The notes beneath the pieces were generated by a model. That model did no database searches and was not told the DNA's origin. It worked only from the letters and a program-made list of their open reading frames with translations. This document shows, piece after piece, positions 15,515 through 23,275 of a DNA stretch of 64,000 nt (positions are counted from its first letter, which is position 1; each line of letters starts with the position of its first letter). Position numbers and translations under genes: made by a program. The stretch spans positions 1-64,000 of the forward strand of contig JAZSFA010000160.1 in the NCBI GenBank assembly GCA_045531965.1, in the 5' to 3' direction. The stretch comes from CAMEON01 sp045531965. Lineage in GTDB: Bacteria; Bacillota; Clostridia; Oscillospirales; CAG-272.

Positions 15515-17749
15515 GTCAATTCTCTTGGAATGCAATATAAGTAGATGATGATTTAAATGATCTATTTCTAATTGTTCTTTAATGCACAGGGGATAACTAT
15601 TTAAGGCTGAGAGTATAGTGATTAGTGTGTTTTCTATTATGGCAGAGGTTTCTTTAGCTTCTGGTAGTAAGCTTAACAGTTGAGATTTCAACATTTTGGT
15701 GTCTTGATGCTGTTTATACATTAATAGTGCTTTCCCCATACAAGAACAAATGCGGAGATTAATATCATGATTTAGTTCAGCGAACATTATCGCTTTGTTG
15801 TAATATGTAATCCCTTCATTATGATAAGCAAGATTCTCATTACATTTTAATCGATAACATTCTCCTAATTCAAAATAATAATCTTGCACTATTCGTAGCT
15901 GTTTGTTTTCTAGAATAAATAAATTGTCTTTTAATAATTTTATGGCCGTGTCATAGTCGCTACATTCACGTCTGTAAATATTTGCTATGTGTCTAATTAT
16001 ATTATAGTCAGTATCATCATTAGACAACAATGCACGGAGTTCTTTCAAATGTTTTTCTTGATTATATATTCCCTGATAATATTCGATTGCAACAATCGCT
16101 GTTATTGTTCGTTTATATATAGTGTGTTTTGTATTACTATTTTGGGCCAATAACACGAACTTTTCTAAAGCTTGAGTTAATAATCCTTGATGCCTAAAAT
16201 TATGGGCCAACTGAAACTCTAACTCATAAACATTCTCTGGGTGACATGTACTCAATAGTAACATTTCCAAAATATTATTGGATACTTCATACTGACTTGT
16301 CAAATGATAAAAATCGGCTAATAAAAGATTGTATACATAGTCCTGTTGAGTCATGACTGGTGATATTGCAAACTTGTTTTTTAATTTGCCAACCAAGGAC
16401 TCAAATGAATGATAAGCTCCAATTTTCAATAATGCATTCATAAAGATTAGCAAGACTTCTGTTTGCTTTTCATCGTCAATATTTGAAAAATCCAATGAGA
16501 GTTTATTATAATATTCTTTGATAGATGCAAAATCACCTTGGTTTTCTAAATTTTTTATGCAATAGAGTATTTGTTCCCAATTCTTTTCAATCAAAATATA
16601 TCCTTTCGCCTTTTCCGAATCAGTAATTAATTTTTTCTCGTACAAAATAGAAAGGCTTTTAAAAAAAAACTTTTTGTATACATCCATAATTCTTATATAG
16701 TTTACTATCCAAATGGGAACAATATATTTATCGTCCTGTGAAATGAGTTTTTTTGAATTAATTAATACATTATAATCATCTATATTCAGAATATTGGATA
16801 CTTGACGTTCCGTGATGTGATTGTTTATCAACATTAATATACACAATTGTATATATTTTAATTTTAGATTATCTCGCATGCTTGAGATTACATCGATTCG
16901 AGGGTTACAGGAAGTAGAATTTTTTTGAACATTTTCGCAAATATATTTAATTGTTGCAGGTAGACCATTGGAAATCCTGACTATCTCCCCGTATACTTTA
17001 GAATTTCCATTATGCAACAAAATATCAACATACTGAAGAGAGGTATCCTCGTTAAATGGACATAGCTCATATTCATATATGAATGTTTGATTCTGAAGTT
17101 TTCCTTGCGCAATGTCATTATCATATGTTATAAAAATTAACTGGTGTTTTTTTTGAGCATGAACCTCCCAAGTGCTCATAAACTTAATAATTTGATTATT
17201 TATGTCCTTATGTTCAGAATTGATAATGATAAATGTTCTATAAGCGGATGATAATTTCTTTATATAGATAGCTTCGCTATAATTCTCATTGTTCAATGGA
17301 AATTGATCAGACATTAATTCGAGAATATCACTTGCAGGTTCATAATTTAGAAAGTAAAACTTATTTCGCGGAAATTTATAAGAAGTAAAGATTTTAGAAA
17401 TAAGAGTTTTCTTCCCAATGCCACTATCGCCATGAAGTCGAATCCATATCATTTTGTCTGGTGTCTTATTAATGCTTTTAATTTGCTCAATAATTTCTTT
17501 ATAAATTTCTTTTCTATCGACAAAAGACTTCTTATTAAAGGAATATATATTAGGATCTATCCTTGAAGAATTAATAGATATCATGCTAAATATTATTGGC
17601 ATCATGTATACGAAAGAATCAACAAATGCAGCGCAGCCGCATAATATCGCAACAACAATATTATCTCCATAATAAAGACTTACAATTGCTGCACTCACAA
17701 ATATTACGATTCCTGCAGAACTTAAAACAAGCTTTTGGCCATATTTCAT
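15491..17749 (-). CDS. Membrane-anchored STAND-type NTPase with TPR-like C-terminus
   Basis: A 752-residue protein. Two hydrophobic helices (about residues 7-27 and 31-57) anchor it in the membrane. Residues 107-115 form a P-loop GDSGIGKKT, and FIIINSE near 172-179 is a Walker B-like strand. A helical wing follows (about 260-350), then about 350 residues of helix-pair repeats (residues about 400-740) with TPR-like spacing, for example YYFELGECYRLK and GITYYNKAIMFAE. That is the plan of STAND/NB-ARC sensors, many of which are immune receptors. The start lies in the right copy of the inverted repeat. It is convergent with the SHMT-like gene. Ligand and effector are unknown. Confidence 0.7.
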   Translation of the reverse strand: MKYGQKLVLSSAGIVIFVSAAIVSLYYGDNIVVAILCGCAAFVDSFVYMMPIIFSMISINSSRIDPNIYSFNKKSFVDRKEIYKEIIEQIKSINKTPDKMIWIRLHGDSGIGKKTLISKIFTSYKFPRNKFYFLNYEPASDILELMSDQFPLNNENYSEAIYIKKLSSAYRTFIIINSEHKDINNQIIKFMSTWEVHAQKKHQLIFITYDNDIAQGKLQNQTFIYEYELCPFNEDTSLQYVDILLHNGNSKVYGEIVRISNGLPATIKYICENVQKNSTSCNPRIDVISSMRDNLKLKYIQLCILMLINNHITERQVSNILNIDDYNVLINSKKLISQDDKYIVPIWIVNYIRIMDVYKKFFFKSLSILYEKKLITDSEKAKGYILIEKNWEQILYCIKNLENQGDFASIKEYYNKLSLDFSNIDDEKQTEVLLIFMNALLKIGAYHSFESLVGKLKNKFAISPVMTQQDYVYNLLLADFYHLTSQYEVSNNILEMLLLSTCHPENVYELEFQLAHNFRHQGLLTQALEKFVLLAQNSNTKHTIYKRTITAIVAIEYYQGIYNQEKHLKELRALLSNDDTDYNIIRHIANIYRRECSDYDTAIKLLKDNLFILENKQLRIVQDYYFELGECYRLKCNENLAYHNEGITYYNKAIMFAELNHDINLRICSCMGKALLMYKQHQDTKMLKSQLLSLLPEAKETSAIIENTLITILSALNSYPLCIKEQLEIDHLNHHLLILHSKRIDLIHITVM

Positions 17750-17785
17750 AATAATTTTCTCCCAATAATTATTAGTTATTGTAAG
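17745..17785 (-). repeat. Right copy of 41-bp inverted repeat (contains RBS and ATG)
   Basis: Reverse complement of 14201-14241 with a single mismatch. It supplies the GGGAGA ribosome binding site and ATGAA of the NTPase gene. Together the two copies enclose 3.5 kb with both convergent genes. Confidence 0.9.
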
Positions 17786-17789
17786 TTAC

Positions 17790-17826
17790 TTATCTGTATT
17801 TTAACACAAATACAGATAAAAGTCAA
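17790..17826 (-). promoter_or_regulatory. NTPase promoter with 12-bp operator palindrome
   Basis: On the minus strand TTGACT (17826-17821) and TAAAAT (17803-17798) are 17 bases apart. A perfect 12-bp inverted repeat TTATCTGTATTT (17790-17801) / AAATACAGATAA (17808-17819) with a 6-base spacer covers the -10 and spacer. Its TATCTG half-site recurs at the recombinase promoter (17862-17874). Confidence 0.75.
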
Positions 17827-17861
17827 CAACAACTTATACTCTATACCCTTTTCTTGCCAAA

Positions 17862-17894
17862 TATCTGCCAGATAACTGTTGTGTATGATATAAT
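17862..17894 (+). promoter_or_regulatory. Recombinase promoter with TATCTG half-sites
   Basis: TATAAT lies at 17889-17894, with CTGCCA 18 bases upstream (17865-17870) as a moderate -35. The -35 is inside TATCTGCCAGATA (17862-17874), two facing TATCTG half-sites like those at the NTPase promoter, suggesting one regulator for both divergent genes. Confidence 0.55.
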
Positions 17895-17930
17895 ATCTTA
17901 AGAACATTTGGTAAAGGAGAAGAAAACAAA

Positions 17931-18839
17931 ATGTTTGAATATCAAAAGATCGAAGAATTTTTATCACTTTCACAAGCAACCAAAAATCTATCACAAAACT
18001 CAATTACTGCATATCGCTCCGATTTAAACGACTTTTATAGTTTCTGCTGTTCAACTAGTTTTGATGAAGATACAGTTCTCAATTACGTTTATTATCTATC
18101 ACATAAACGCTTATTAAAAGATACTTCAATCAGCCGAAAATTAATAACGTTAAAATTATTCTACAAATATCTTACGGATTATCATTATATCAATGCCAAT
18201 TACTTTCTTTTCCATACCTTTCAGTTCAAAAAAGAACGCAAATTACCCAAAACATTATCTGTAAAAGAAAGTTCCAAATTACTTAACACCGCATGCCAAA
18301 AGTGTGATACAGCTACAACGAATTTTGAAAAATGGAAAAGCACGCGCAATCTCGCGCTTATTGATATTTTAATTAGTACAGGAATTCGAATCGGGGAGGC
18401 GTCGTATATCACACTTGAAGATATCATTTTCTCCGAACATACCATACTAATTCATGGCAAAGGGCGCAAGCAACGATTAATATACATATCTTGTCCTCAA
18501 ACATGGGCTCACTTAATAAACTGGCTAAAAATTCGAAGAAACAGAAATAATGCGTCTAACAAATTATTTCTCAACCAACGTGGTGAAGCATTAAGTATTT
18601 ATGGTATTGAGTATATATATAAATGTTTGGCCATCGAAGCAGGAATTAACATAAATTCCACCCCACACTATCTACGGCATACATTCGCAACTAATTTGCT
18701 GGCAAATGGAGCTGATCTTCGTTCAGTTCAGGAATTATTGGGACATAGTAGCGTTGCAACTACCGAAATATATACCGAAGTAACAACTAAAAGAAAAAAA
18801 CAAGTCCTCAATAAATATAATTATCGCAATAAATTGTAA
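17931..18839 (+). CDS. XerD-like tyrosine recombinase
   Basis: A 302-residue integrase with a SAM-like core-binding domain (residues about 1-95) and a complete catalytic set: Arg153 (GIRIGEA), Lys177 (HGKGRKQR), His246 and Arg249 (HYLRHTFA), His272 (LLGHSSV), Tyr281 (TTEIYTE). The C-terminal KRKKQVLNKYN tail is XerC/D-like. It has a proper AAAGGAG site. The size and lack of an N-terminal arm-binding domain resemble phase-variation invertases and Xer proteins more than ICE integrases. It is divergent from the NTPase gene and next to the 41-bp inverted repeat, so inversion of that segment is its most attractive job. Confidence 0.9.
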   Translation: MFEYQKIEEFLSLSQATKNLSQNSITAYRSDLNDFYSFCCSTSFDEDTVLNYVYYLSHKRLLKDTSISRKLITLKLFYKYLTDYHYINANYFLFHTFQFKKERKLPKTLSVKESSKLLNTACQKCDTATTNFEKWKSTRNLALIDILISTGIRIGEASYITLEDIIFSEHTILIHGKGRKQRLIYISCPQTWAHLINWLKIRRNRNNASNKLFLNQRGEALSIYGIEYIYKCLAIEAGININSTPHYLRHTFATNLLANGADLRSVQELLGHSSVATTEIYTEVTTKRKKQVLNKYNYRNKL

Positions 18840-19218
18840 TAACCGCCTCTGTCCTTTATCGATAATCTTTGTTTGTTGGCTCGTACTATACATCCAAGAA
18901 GCTTGATGGTGCAAGGTTCCATCTGCCTTAACTATTATAATGCATCTCCTTTTTACGGGCTCAGCATTTTTACTTTAAATTACCGATATCAACACTTATT
19001 TTCACAAGATATTCCATCATACCTTCGTCCTTTTAAATATTTACATTTTTCCAAAATACATTGCGTTACTTGGGTTGTATAATACCGCATCCAAACCTTC
19101 TTTATCACTTGTACCATTTTAGTTTGGCACTTAGTCTCAGCCACCCTTAGAAACTTCCAACTCGTATGATCGCTATCTCTACGCCATTTCTATCCCGCTC
19201 TATATCTCTTTTATAAAA
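18840..19218. other. Non-coding, pyrimidine-rich region after the recombinase
   Basis: About 380 bases without a convincing gene. The plus strand is markedly rich in C and T throughout (purine-rich on the minus strand). A short hairpin GATGG/CCATC lies near 18907-18925. A 69-codon open frame (18873-19082) has no ribosome binding site and no recognisable motif. I see no clear tRNA, riboswitch or att core. Confidence 0.4.
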
Positions 19219-19252
19219 AGCCGAACATACTGAAATGCCAGTATGTTCGGCT
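19219..19252 (-). terminator. Leftward terminator, copy C of the repeated palindrome
   Basis: A perfect 14-bp stem AGCCGAACATACTG (19219-19232) / CAGTATGTTCGGCT (19239-19252) with 6-base loop; on the minus strand a U-rich CTTTTTATAAAAG follows. It ends the seven-gene operon. Near-identical to 9861-9891. Confidence 0.8.
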
Positions 19253-19315
19253 ATGTGAAAATATGACCCATTTCTTTTTATTAGGAGAGCGATTACTTAA
19301 AAGGTTATATGGAAT

Positions 19316-19972
19316 TTAAAAACAAAACACAGAATCTTTTAAATCGTAAATATCGTCATACACCCATATTTTTGAATCTCGTTTGAAAGCTATTAAATCT
19401 TGATGTCCCCTATCAACCAATGCACAATCAATACCAATAGCTTCAGCGGTTTCAAAGTCATGAAGTGTATCGCCTATCATGATAATATTAGATGTGGAAA
19501 GATTTCGTTTCGACATCCACTGCTTTGCCAATTCGATCTTTCCAAGAGCATATCCGTCTTGCGGAGCGATCACATCTTCAAAGAATTTCTGAACACCATA
19601 TGCGGACATTTGATTAAAAACCATTCTTTTGTCGGAAGCAGATAATATGTACTGTTTTATTTGTTTTTTCTCTAAAGCGTTGAGAACATCTAAAACCCCA
19701 CTCATTAAAGGAATATCTTGAGTTTTGCATTTATATAATGCCCAATAATCACGTACTAATTCTTCATATTCTTGGCCATATATTGGCAAGCCAACTCTAC
19801 CATAAAATTCTTTTATTGGAAATGTGAAGGCATGTCGATATTGAGACAGCGAAATAGTATCCTTTTTTCTATTGCTTAATAATGCATTGATTACAGAAAA
19901 ATTGATTTTTAAATCATCAATTATCGTCCCATTCCAGTCCCAAAAAACATGGGTATATTTCTTTTTATTCAT
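19316..19972 (-). CDS. HAD-family hydrolase
   Basis: A 218-residue HAD phosphatase-like protein. Motif I is FWDWNGTI, in which the second acidic residue of the usual DxD is Asn. The motif II Ser is in YILSASDKR, the motif III Lys in GYALGKIELA, and motif IV is MIGDTLHDFETA. A helical cap (about residues 20-85) places it with phosphoglycolate phosphatase-type enzymes acting on small phosphorylated substrates. It is the last gene of the leftward operon, 46 bp after the C39-like gene. Asn in motif I occurs in some HAD proteins of Clostridia, so it may still be active. Substrate unknown. Confidence 0.75.
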   Translation of the reverse strand: MNKKKYTHVFWDWNGTIIDDLKINFSVINALLSNRKKDTISLSQYRHAFTFPIKEFYGRVGLPIYGQEYEELVRDYWALYKCKTQDIPLMSGVLDVLNALEKKQIKQYILSASDKRMVFNQMSAYGVQKFFEDVIAPQDGYALGKIELAKQWMSKRNLSTSNIIMIGDTLHDFETAEAIGIDCALVDRGHQDLIAFKRDSKIWVYDDIYDLKDSVFCF

Positions 19973-20018
19973 AAATGTCCTTCCTCTTCATAATGAACAG
20001 CACATAGTCGTACGATAA

Positions 20019-20564
20019 TCAACAGTCGACCTTTTCGAACAAATAGATACCGCCCCGTCTTTTCATTGCATATACCATATCGTCTACTTTTACAATTTTG
20101 CTACCATAATTGCGTGGACCAGGATCGTATATTTGAATGGTATCCATTTTTGTATCAATCTTTTCAAGAAGAGCAACATGACCAACATCGTTATTTGGGG
20201 GCTCATTATACAATATTCCATAACAAAAAGCAAAAACTATATATGCTCCGTTGTTCTGTTTGATAATATCAACAAAAGACATTTCATCAAAACAATTTGA
20301 AGAAATATACGATAACTTTAATGGAATTAGATTGTCGCAAAAAAAATCATTTATATCCCGAATACATATATTAGTTCCGCAATCCGTTAAGTTATCACTA
20401 TATCGAACATTATTAATAGATGCCCGTGTTCCAGTTTGTAAAGTAATTCCCAAAATTTCCGCAAGATCTGTTTGAGTATAATGAACAGATAAATCTGTAT
20501 TGGAAATAATCATTTCAAGCAATGCATCAAAACACAAATACTCTTGGGCAATAACCATTTTCAT
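20019..20564 (-). CDS. C39-like cysteine peptidase-family protein
   Basis: A 181-residue protein with a papain-like layout. A candidate nucleophile Cys12 lies in YLCFDALLEMI, followed by His in DVGHVALLEKID (near residue 129) and Asp in IQIYDPGPRNYG (near 147). This Cys-His-Asp spacing matches peptidase C39-like and BtrH-type proteins, which cleave leader peptides or transfer acyl groups. There is no signal peptide. It lies directly beside a radical SAM enzyme, a context that would fit maturation of a small peptide, although no precursor gene is visible. Start ATG follows AGAAGAAAA seven bases after the upstream gene. Confidence 0.55.
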   Translation of the reverse strand: MKMVIAQEYLCFDALLEMIISNTDLSVHYTQTDLAEILGITLQTGTRASINNVRYSDNLTDCGTNICIRDINDFFCDNLIPLKLSYISSNCFDEMSFVDIIKQNNGAYIVFAFCYGILYNEPPNNDVGHVALLEKIDTKMDTIQIYDPGPRNYGSKIVKVDDMVYAMKRRGGIYLFEKVDC

Positions 20565-20571
20565 TTTTCTT

Positions 20572-21684
20572 CTATTTCTCTATTTCTTCGTATTCTTTCA
20601 CACATGAAGCAATAAATTCAGCATCTTCTTCGCACATTTTCCACCATACTTTCCAAATAACATTATAAAGACTGCTTTCTTTTTCCCCAGAGCCGTACTG
20701 TCTTAGAATATAGTCTTTTCTGGAAGATCTCTTGGTGGTTATAGCTACGCATTTTGAATCAGTTTCTCTATTAGTTACGATTCTTCCTCGCAGTGTAGTG
20801 TCGGGCAAAGATGGGTGCAAAAACTCTTTTCTGTTTTTGGGGCAATCGCATGACGTTTGCTCGTTTTCGGAACATTTATAACCACATTTTTGCAGCGTGC
20901 AGTTATTGTGTTCGTAGAAGAAGCAATTGTCACAATCATCGTTAAAAAACTTAAAATGAACCCTATTTCCAAGCTCTTTTTTTATGTATCCAATCCTAAT
21001 TCGATCTTTGCGATAATCGTCTTTAACATTACCTTTTTTGGGTAAAGGCTTGACACATAAAATACACACACTTCTAAACTTCGGATCTTTCAATTGTATA
21101 AATTGACTGTTTTTTTCTATATTTTTTTTATCCAACAATCGTTGCTTTCGTCTTTCTTCTATGCTTTTCTTCAGTATGTGTAAGAAATATTTTTGGGGCG
21201 CTTCCGGATTTTGTGGTTTTGATTTTTCAATAACTTCTCCGAAAAAATCTATATCTCCCGCAAATATGCAAACATCCTTTTTGGGATTAGCAGTATTGGT
21301 AAAGGCTTCTATCATTTTGCCAATTCTTTTTCTACTAACAATCTCTTTTTCTCGCAAAAATTTAATTGCCAAAAAACACAGAATTGTCCAAATCGCAATA
21401 GAAAATACCAGATAATACCACCGCTCGGAAATAAATATCATTCGTAATAACATAAATATATTAAAGATAACCGCAGACGAGATAATAGAAAAATTGCGCC
21501 AAAATCGATTTTTAAAAGAACATGCAGCACCCGCAACAATTCCTATCACAGTAGTAATTATTGCAACAACCATATCATTACTAACAAAGCTAGATAATCC
21601 GTTCGCGACATCAATATTAATTAGATTGTGAATGGGTTCCGCTATCGCTTCGCTGGATGCATTAATCAATAAAGCAGTATTCAT
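20572..21684 (-). CDS. Cys-rich membrane protein of unknown function
   Basis: A protein of about 370 residues. Three hydrophobic segments occur near residues 35-60, 68-86 and 92-112; then a cytoplasmic part with VCIFAGDIDFFG and VCILCVKPLP strands. Residues about 240-290 contain a cluster of cysteines (CDNCFF, NCTLQKCGYKC, CDCP) able to bind zinc or an iron-sulfur cluster. I recognise no family. The start at 21684 is chosen because its ATG overlaps the TGA of the radical SAM gene (AAATGA) and has GGAAGGA upstream; 21702 is the alternative. Coupled translation suggests a joint function with the radical SAM enzyme. Confidence 0.6.
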   Translation of the reverse strand: MNTALLINASSEAIAEPIHNLINIDVANGLSSFVSNDMVVAIITTVIGIVAGAACSFKNRFWRNFSIISSAVIFNIFMLLRMIFISERWYYLVFSIAIWTILCFLAIKFLREKEIVSRKRIGKMIEAFTNTANPKKDVCIFAGDIDFFGEVIEKSKPQNPEAPQKYFLHILKKSIEERRKQRLLDKKNIEKNSQFIQLKDPKFRSVCILCVKPLPKKGNVKDDYRKDRIRIGYIKKELGNRVHFKFFNDDCDNCFFYEHNNCTLQKCGYKCSENEQTSCDCPKNRKEFLHPSLPDTTLRGRIVTNRETDSKCVAITTKRSSRKDYILRQYGSGEKESSLYNVIWKVWWKMCEEDAEFIASCVKEYEEIEK

Positions 21685-22748
21685 TTGTTTATATCCTTCC
21701 ATACCATTTCAGTTTGATACGGCTTATACGACATACACAGCGGAACATTATTCGCATAGTTACCAATTTGGTTATAGCAGACTTGATTTCCTGTTAATGT
21801 TCCAATTTTGCGTGTTTCATTTTCTTTTGGTTCAAAAAAAATCCCATTCATGTCATATTTAGCAACGCACTCTTGAGTTCCAATTGTAAATGCACAAACT
21901 TTAATTTGTCCATCTGGCATAATCAATGCTCTCTCGCCCATATCGACCGGGCAGTAATGATACTTTTCTTTGTTCTGAGCTATTAAGCTACAATCTGCAA
22001 ATCTCATTGGGATTCTGACTTTAATTGAATCATTATCCCATGGGAGGATTGAAAGCATTTGGTTGTAAATAGTTTTCCAATCCGAAACCGAAATGTCTGT
22101 GGAATCAATCCAATTGTCCCTTGCAATGCCGACTTTTAATATTGGATGGAAATTAATTGATTTTACACCCAATTCCTGAGCAAAGCAAATCATTGCTTTT
22201 AAATTTTCTAATCCTATTTCGGCATTCGGACAACTATACTTATGTACGCAAGAAGTAATTTGAACGTTATATCCCAATTCGATAGCTGTTTTTAAATTTG
22301 CGATGCATTTTTGATACGAGCCACCTCCTCTAACAGCATCATTGGTTTCTTGATTATGACCATCTAAACTAAATGTAATTTCATTTAGTTGTTTTATTCC
22401 ATCGTCATTTAAAAAAGATGCATCAAATTGTCCGTTAGTATCAATACGAATATATTTATAACCAATTTGTTTAGCCGATAGAATGACATCAGATAATCTT
22501 TTGTTATTAATCTTATCAAAATATAAGGTCGGCTCACCGCCAAGAAAAGACAGTTTATATGCCCCCCATTTATGGAATATTTTTAGCAATTTAATTAGTT
22601 GATTAAAGTCAATGTCAGAAGAATGGGGGCATAACAGTGGTTTATACAGACATTGTTTGCAATGCAGTTGACAGCGACTTGTAATATAAACAAAAACCTG
22701 TTTTATTCGCTTATCAAAATATGTTTTAACCTGGTTATCAATAATCAT
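21681..22748 (-). CDS. Radical SAM enzyme, SPASM-like
   Basis: A 355-residue radical SAM protein. The 4Fe-4S/SAM motif is TSRCQLHCKQC (Cys26, Cys30, Cys33), followed by the SAM-binding LSFLGGEPTL. The C-terminal part has YCPVDMGERALIMPDGQIKVC and further cysteines (TQECVAK, VCYNQ, PLCMSY), as in SPASM or twitch domains binding auxiliary clusters. Enzymes of this type modify peptides or proteins (AnSME, PqqE-like). The pattern is not that of viperin. It sits between the dCTP deaminase homologue and the Cys-rich membrane protein, and overlaps the latter by four bases. The substrate is unknown. Confidence 0.8.
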   Translation of the reverse strand: MIIDNQVKTYFDKRIKQVFVYITSRCQLHCKQCLYKPLLCPHSSDIDFNQLIKLLKIFHKWGAYKLSFLGGEPTLYFDKINNKRLSDVILSAKQIGYKYIRIDTNGQFDASFLNDDGIKQLNEITFSLDGHNQETNDAVRGGGSYQKCIANLKTAIELGYNVQITSCVHKYSCPNAEIGLENLKAMICFAQELGVKSINFHPILKVGIARDNWIDSTDISVSDWKTIYNQMLSILPWDNDSIKVRIPMRFADCSLIAQNKEKYHYCPVDMGERALIMPDGQIKVCAFTIGTQECVAKYDMNGIFFEPKENETRKIGTLTGNQVCYNQIGNYANNVPLCMSYKPYQTEMVWKDINK

Positions 22749-22758
22749 TTATGTACCC

Positions 22759-23274
22759 TCACAATTCTTTGTATAATTGACTTGGCATTATCCTGTCACT
22801 TTTTTGATACTTAGAACTTGAATAGTCTTCGTGCTCGCCCAAGATATCATGATAAAATATTTGACATATTTTCATATTTGGATAAATTCGCACTTTTTTT
22901 ATACAAGTCAATTGCAATGTCCAGTAACCACAAAAACCAACATCTCCAAAGCCCGAGGTCAAATGAACCGCAATTCCTAATCTTCCTACCGATGATCGTC
23001 CAAGTATCATGGGAACCAAGTTTCTTGTTTCAGTATATTCCAAAGTCCGAGCCAAATATAGTTGTCCGGGTTCAAGAACATAACCTTCTTCGGGTATTTG
23101 TATTGTTTCGGTTTCATTGTTTGACTTCATATCCAGCACATCTGATTTGTACACCATCAACTTATCATGTAATTTTAAATTATAGCTGTTAGGATTTAAC
23201 TGATCTTCGCTAAACGGTTCAATTACTATATCGCTTCCCAATCTTTTTTGTATTTCTTTTCCAGTCAATATCAT
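22759..23274 (-). CDS. dcd: dCTP deaminase homologue with catalytic Glu replaced by Gln
   Basis: A 171-residue trimeric dUTPase-fold protein that follows bacterial dCTP deaminase from end to end: LNPNSYNLKL, the nucleotide-binding GRSSVGRLG (residues 92-100), VHLTSGFGDVGF, and a C-terminal SSKYQ segment. At the position of the catalytic Glu (Glu138 in E. coli Dcd, normally WTLE in this subfamily) I read WTLQ, with codon CAA for Gln121. The protein should fold and bind nucleotide but may not deaminate. The start at 23274 has GGAGG nine bases upstream; the longer ATG at 23295 lies inside the exonuclease gene. The gene overlaps none but is one base from exoIII. Confidence 0.85.
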   Translation of the reverse strand: MILTGKEIQKRLGSDIVIEPFSEDQLNPNSYNLKLHDKLMVYKSDVLDMKSNNETETIQIPEEGYVLEPGQLYLARTLEYTETRNLVPMILGRSSVGRLGIAVHLTSGFGDVGFCGYWTLQLTCIKKVRIYPNMKICQIFYHDILGEHEDYSSSKYQKSDRIMPSQLYKEL

Positions 23275-23275
23275 G

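Noticed and set aside
17931..18839. This recombinase as the integrase of the whole ICE
   Set aside because: It lies deep inside the cargo island, is Xer-sized without an arm-binding domain, and is next to the inverted repeat; the ICE integrase is more likely beyond the left edge.
18873..19082. 69-codon frame after the recombinase
   Set aside because: No ribosome binding site, no known motif; kept only as part of the non-coding region note.
21681..22748. Radical SAM gene as a prokaryotic viperin
   Set aside because: The cysteine motif context and SPASM-like C-terminal cysteines fit peptide or protein-modifying enzymes, and no nucleotide kinase is beside it.
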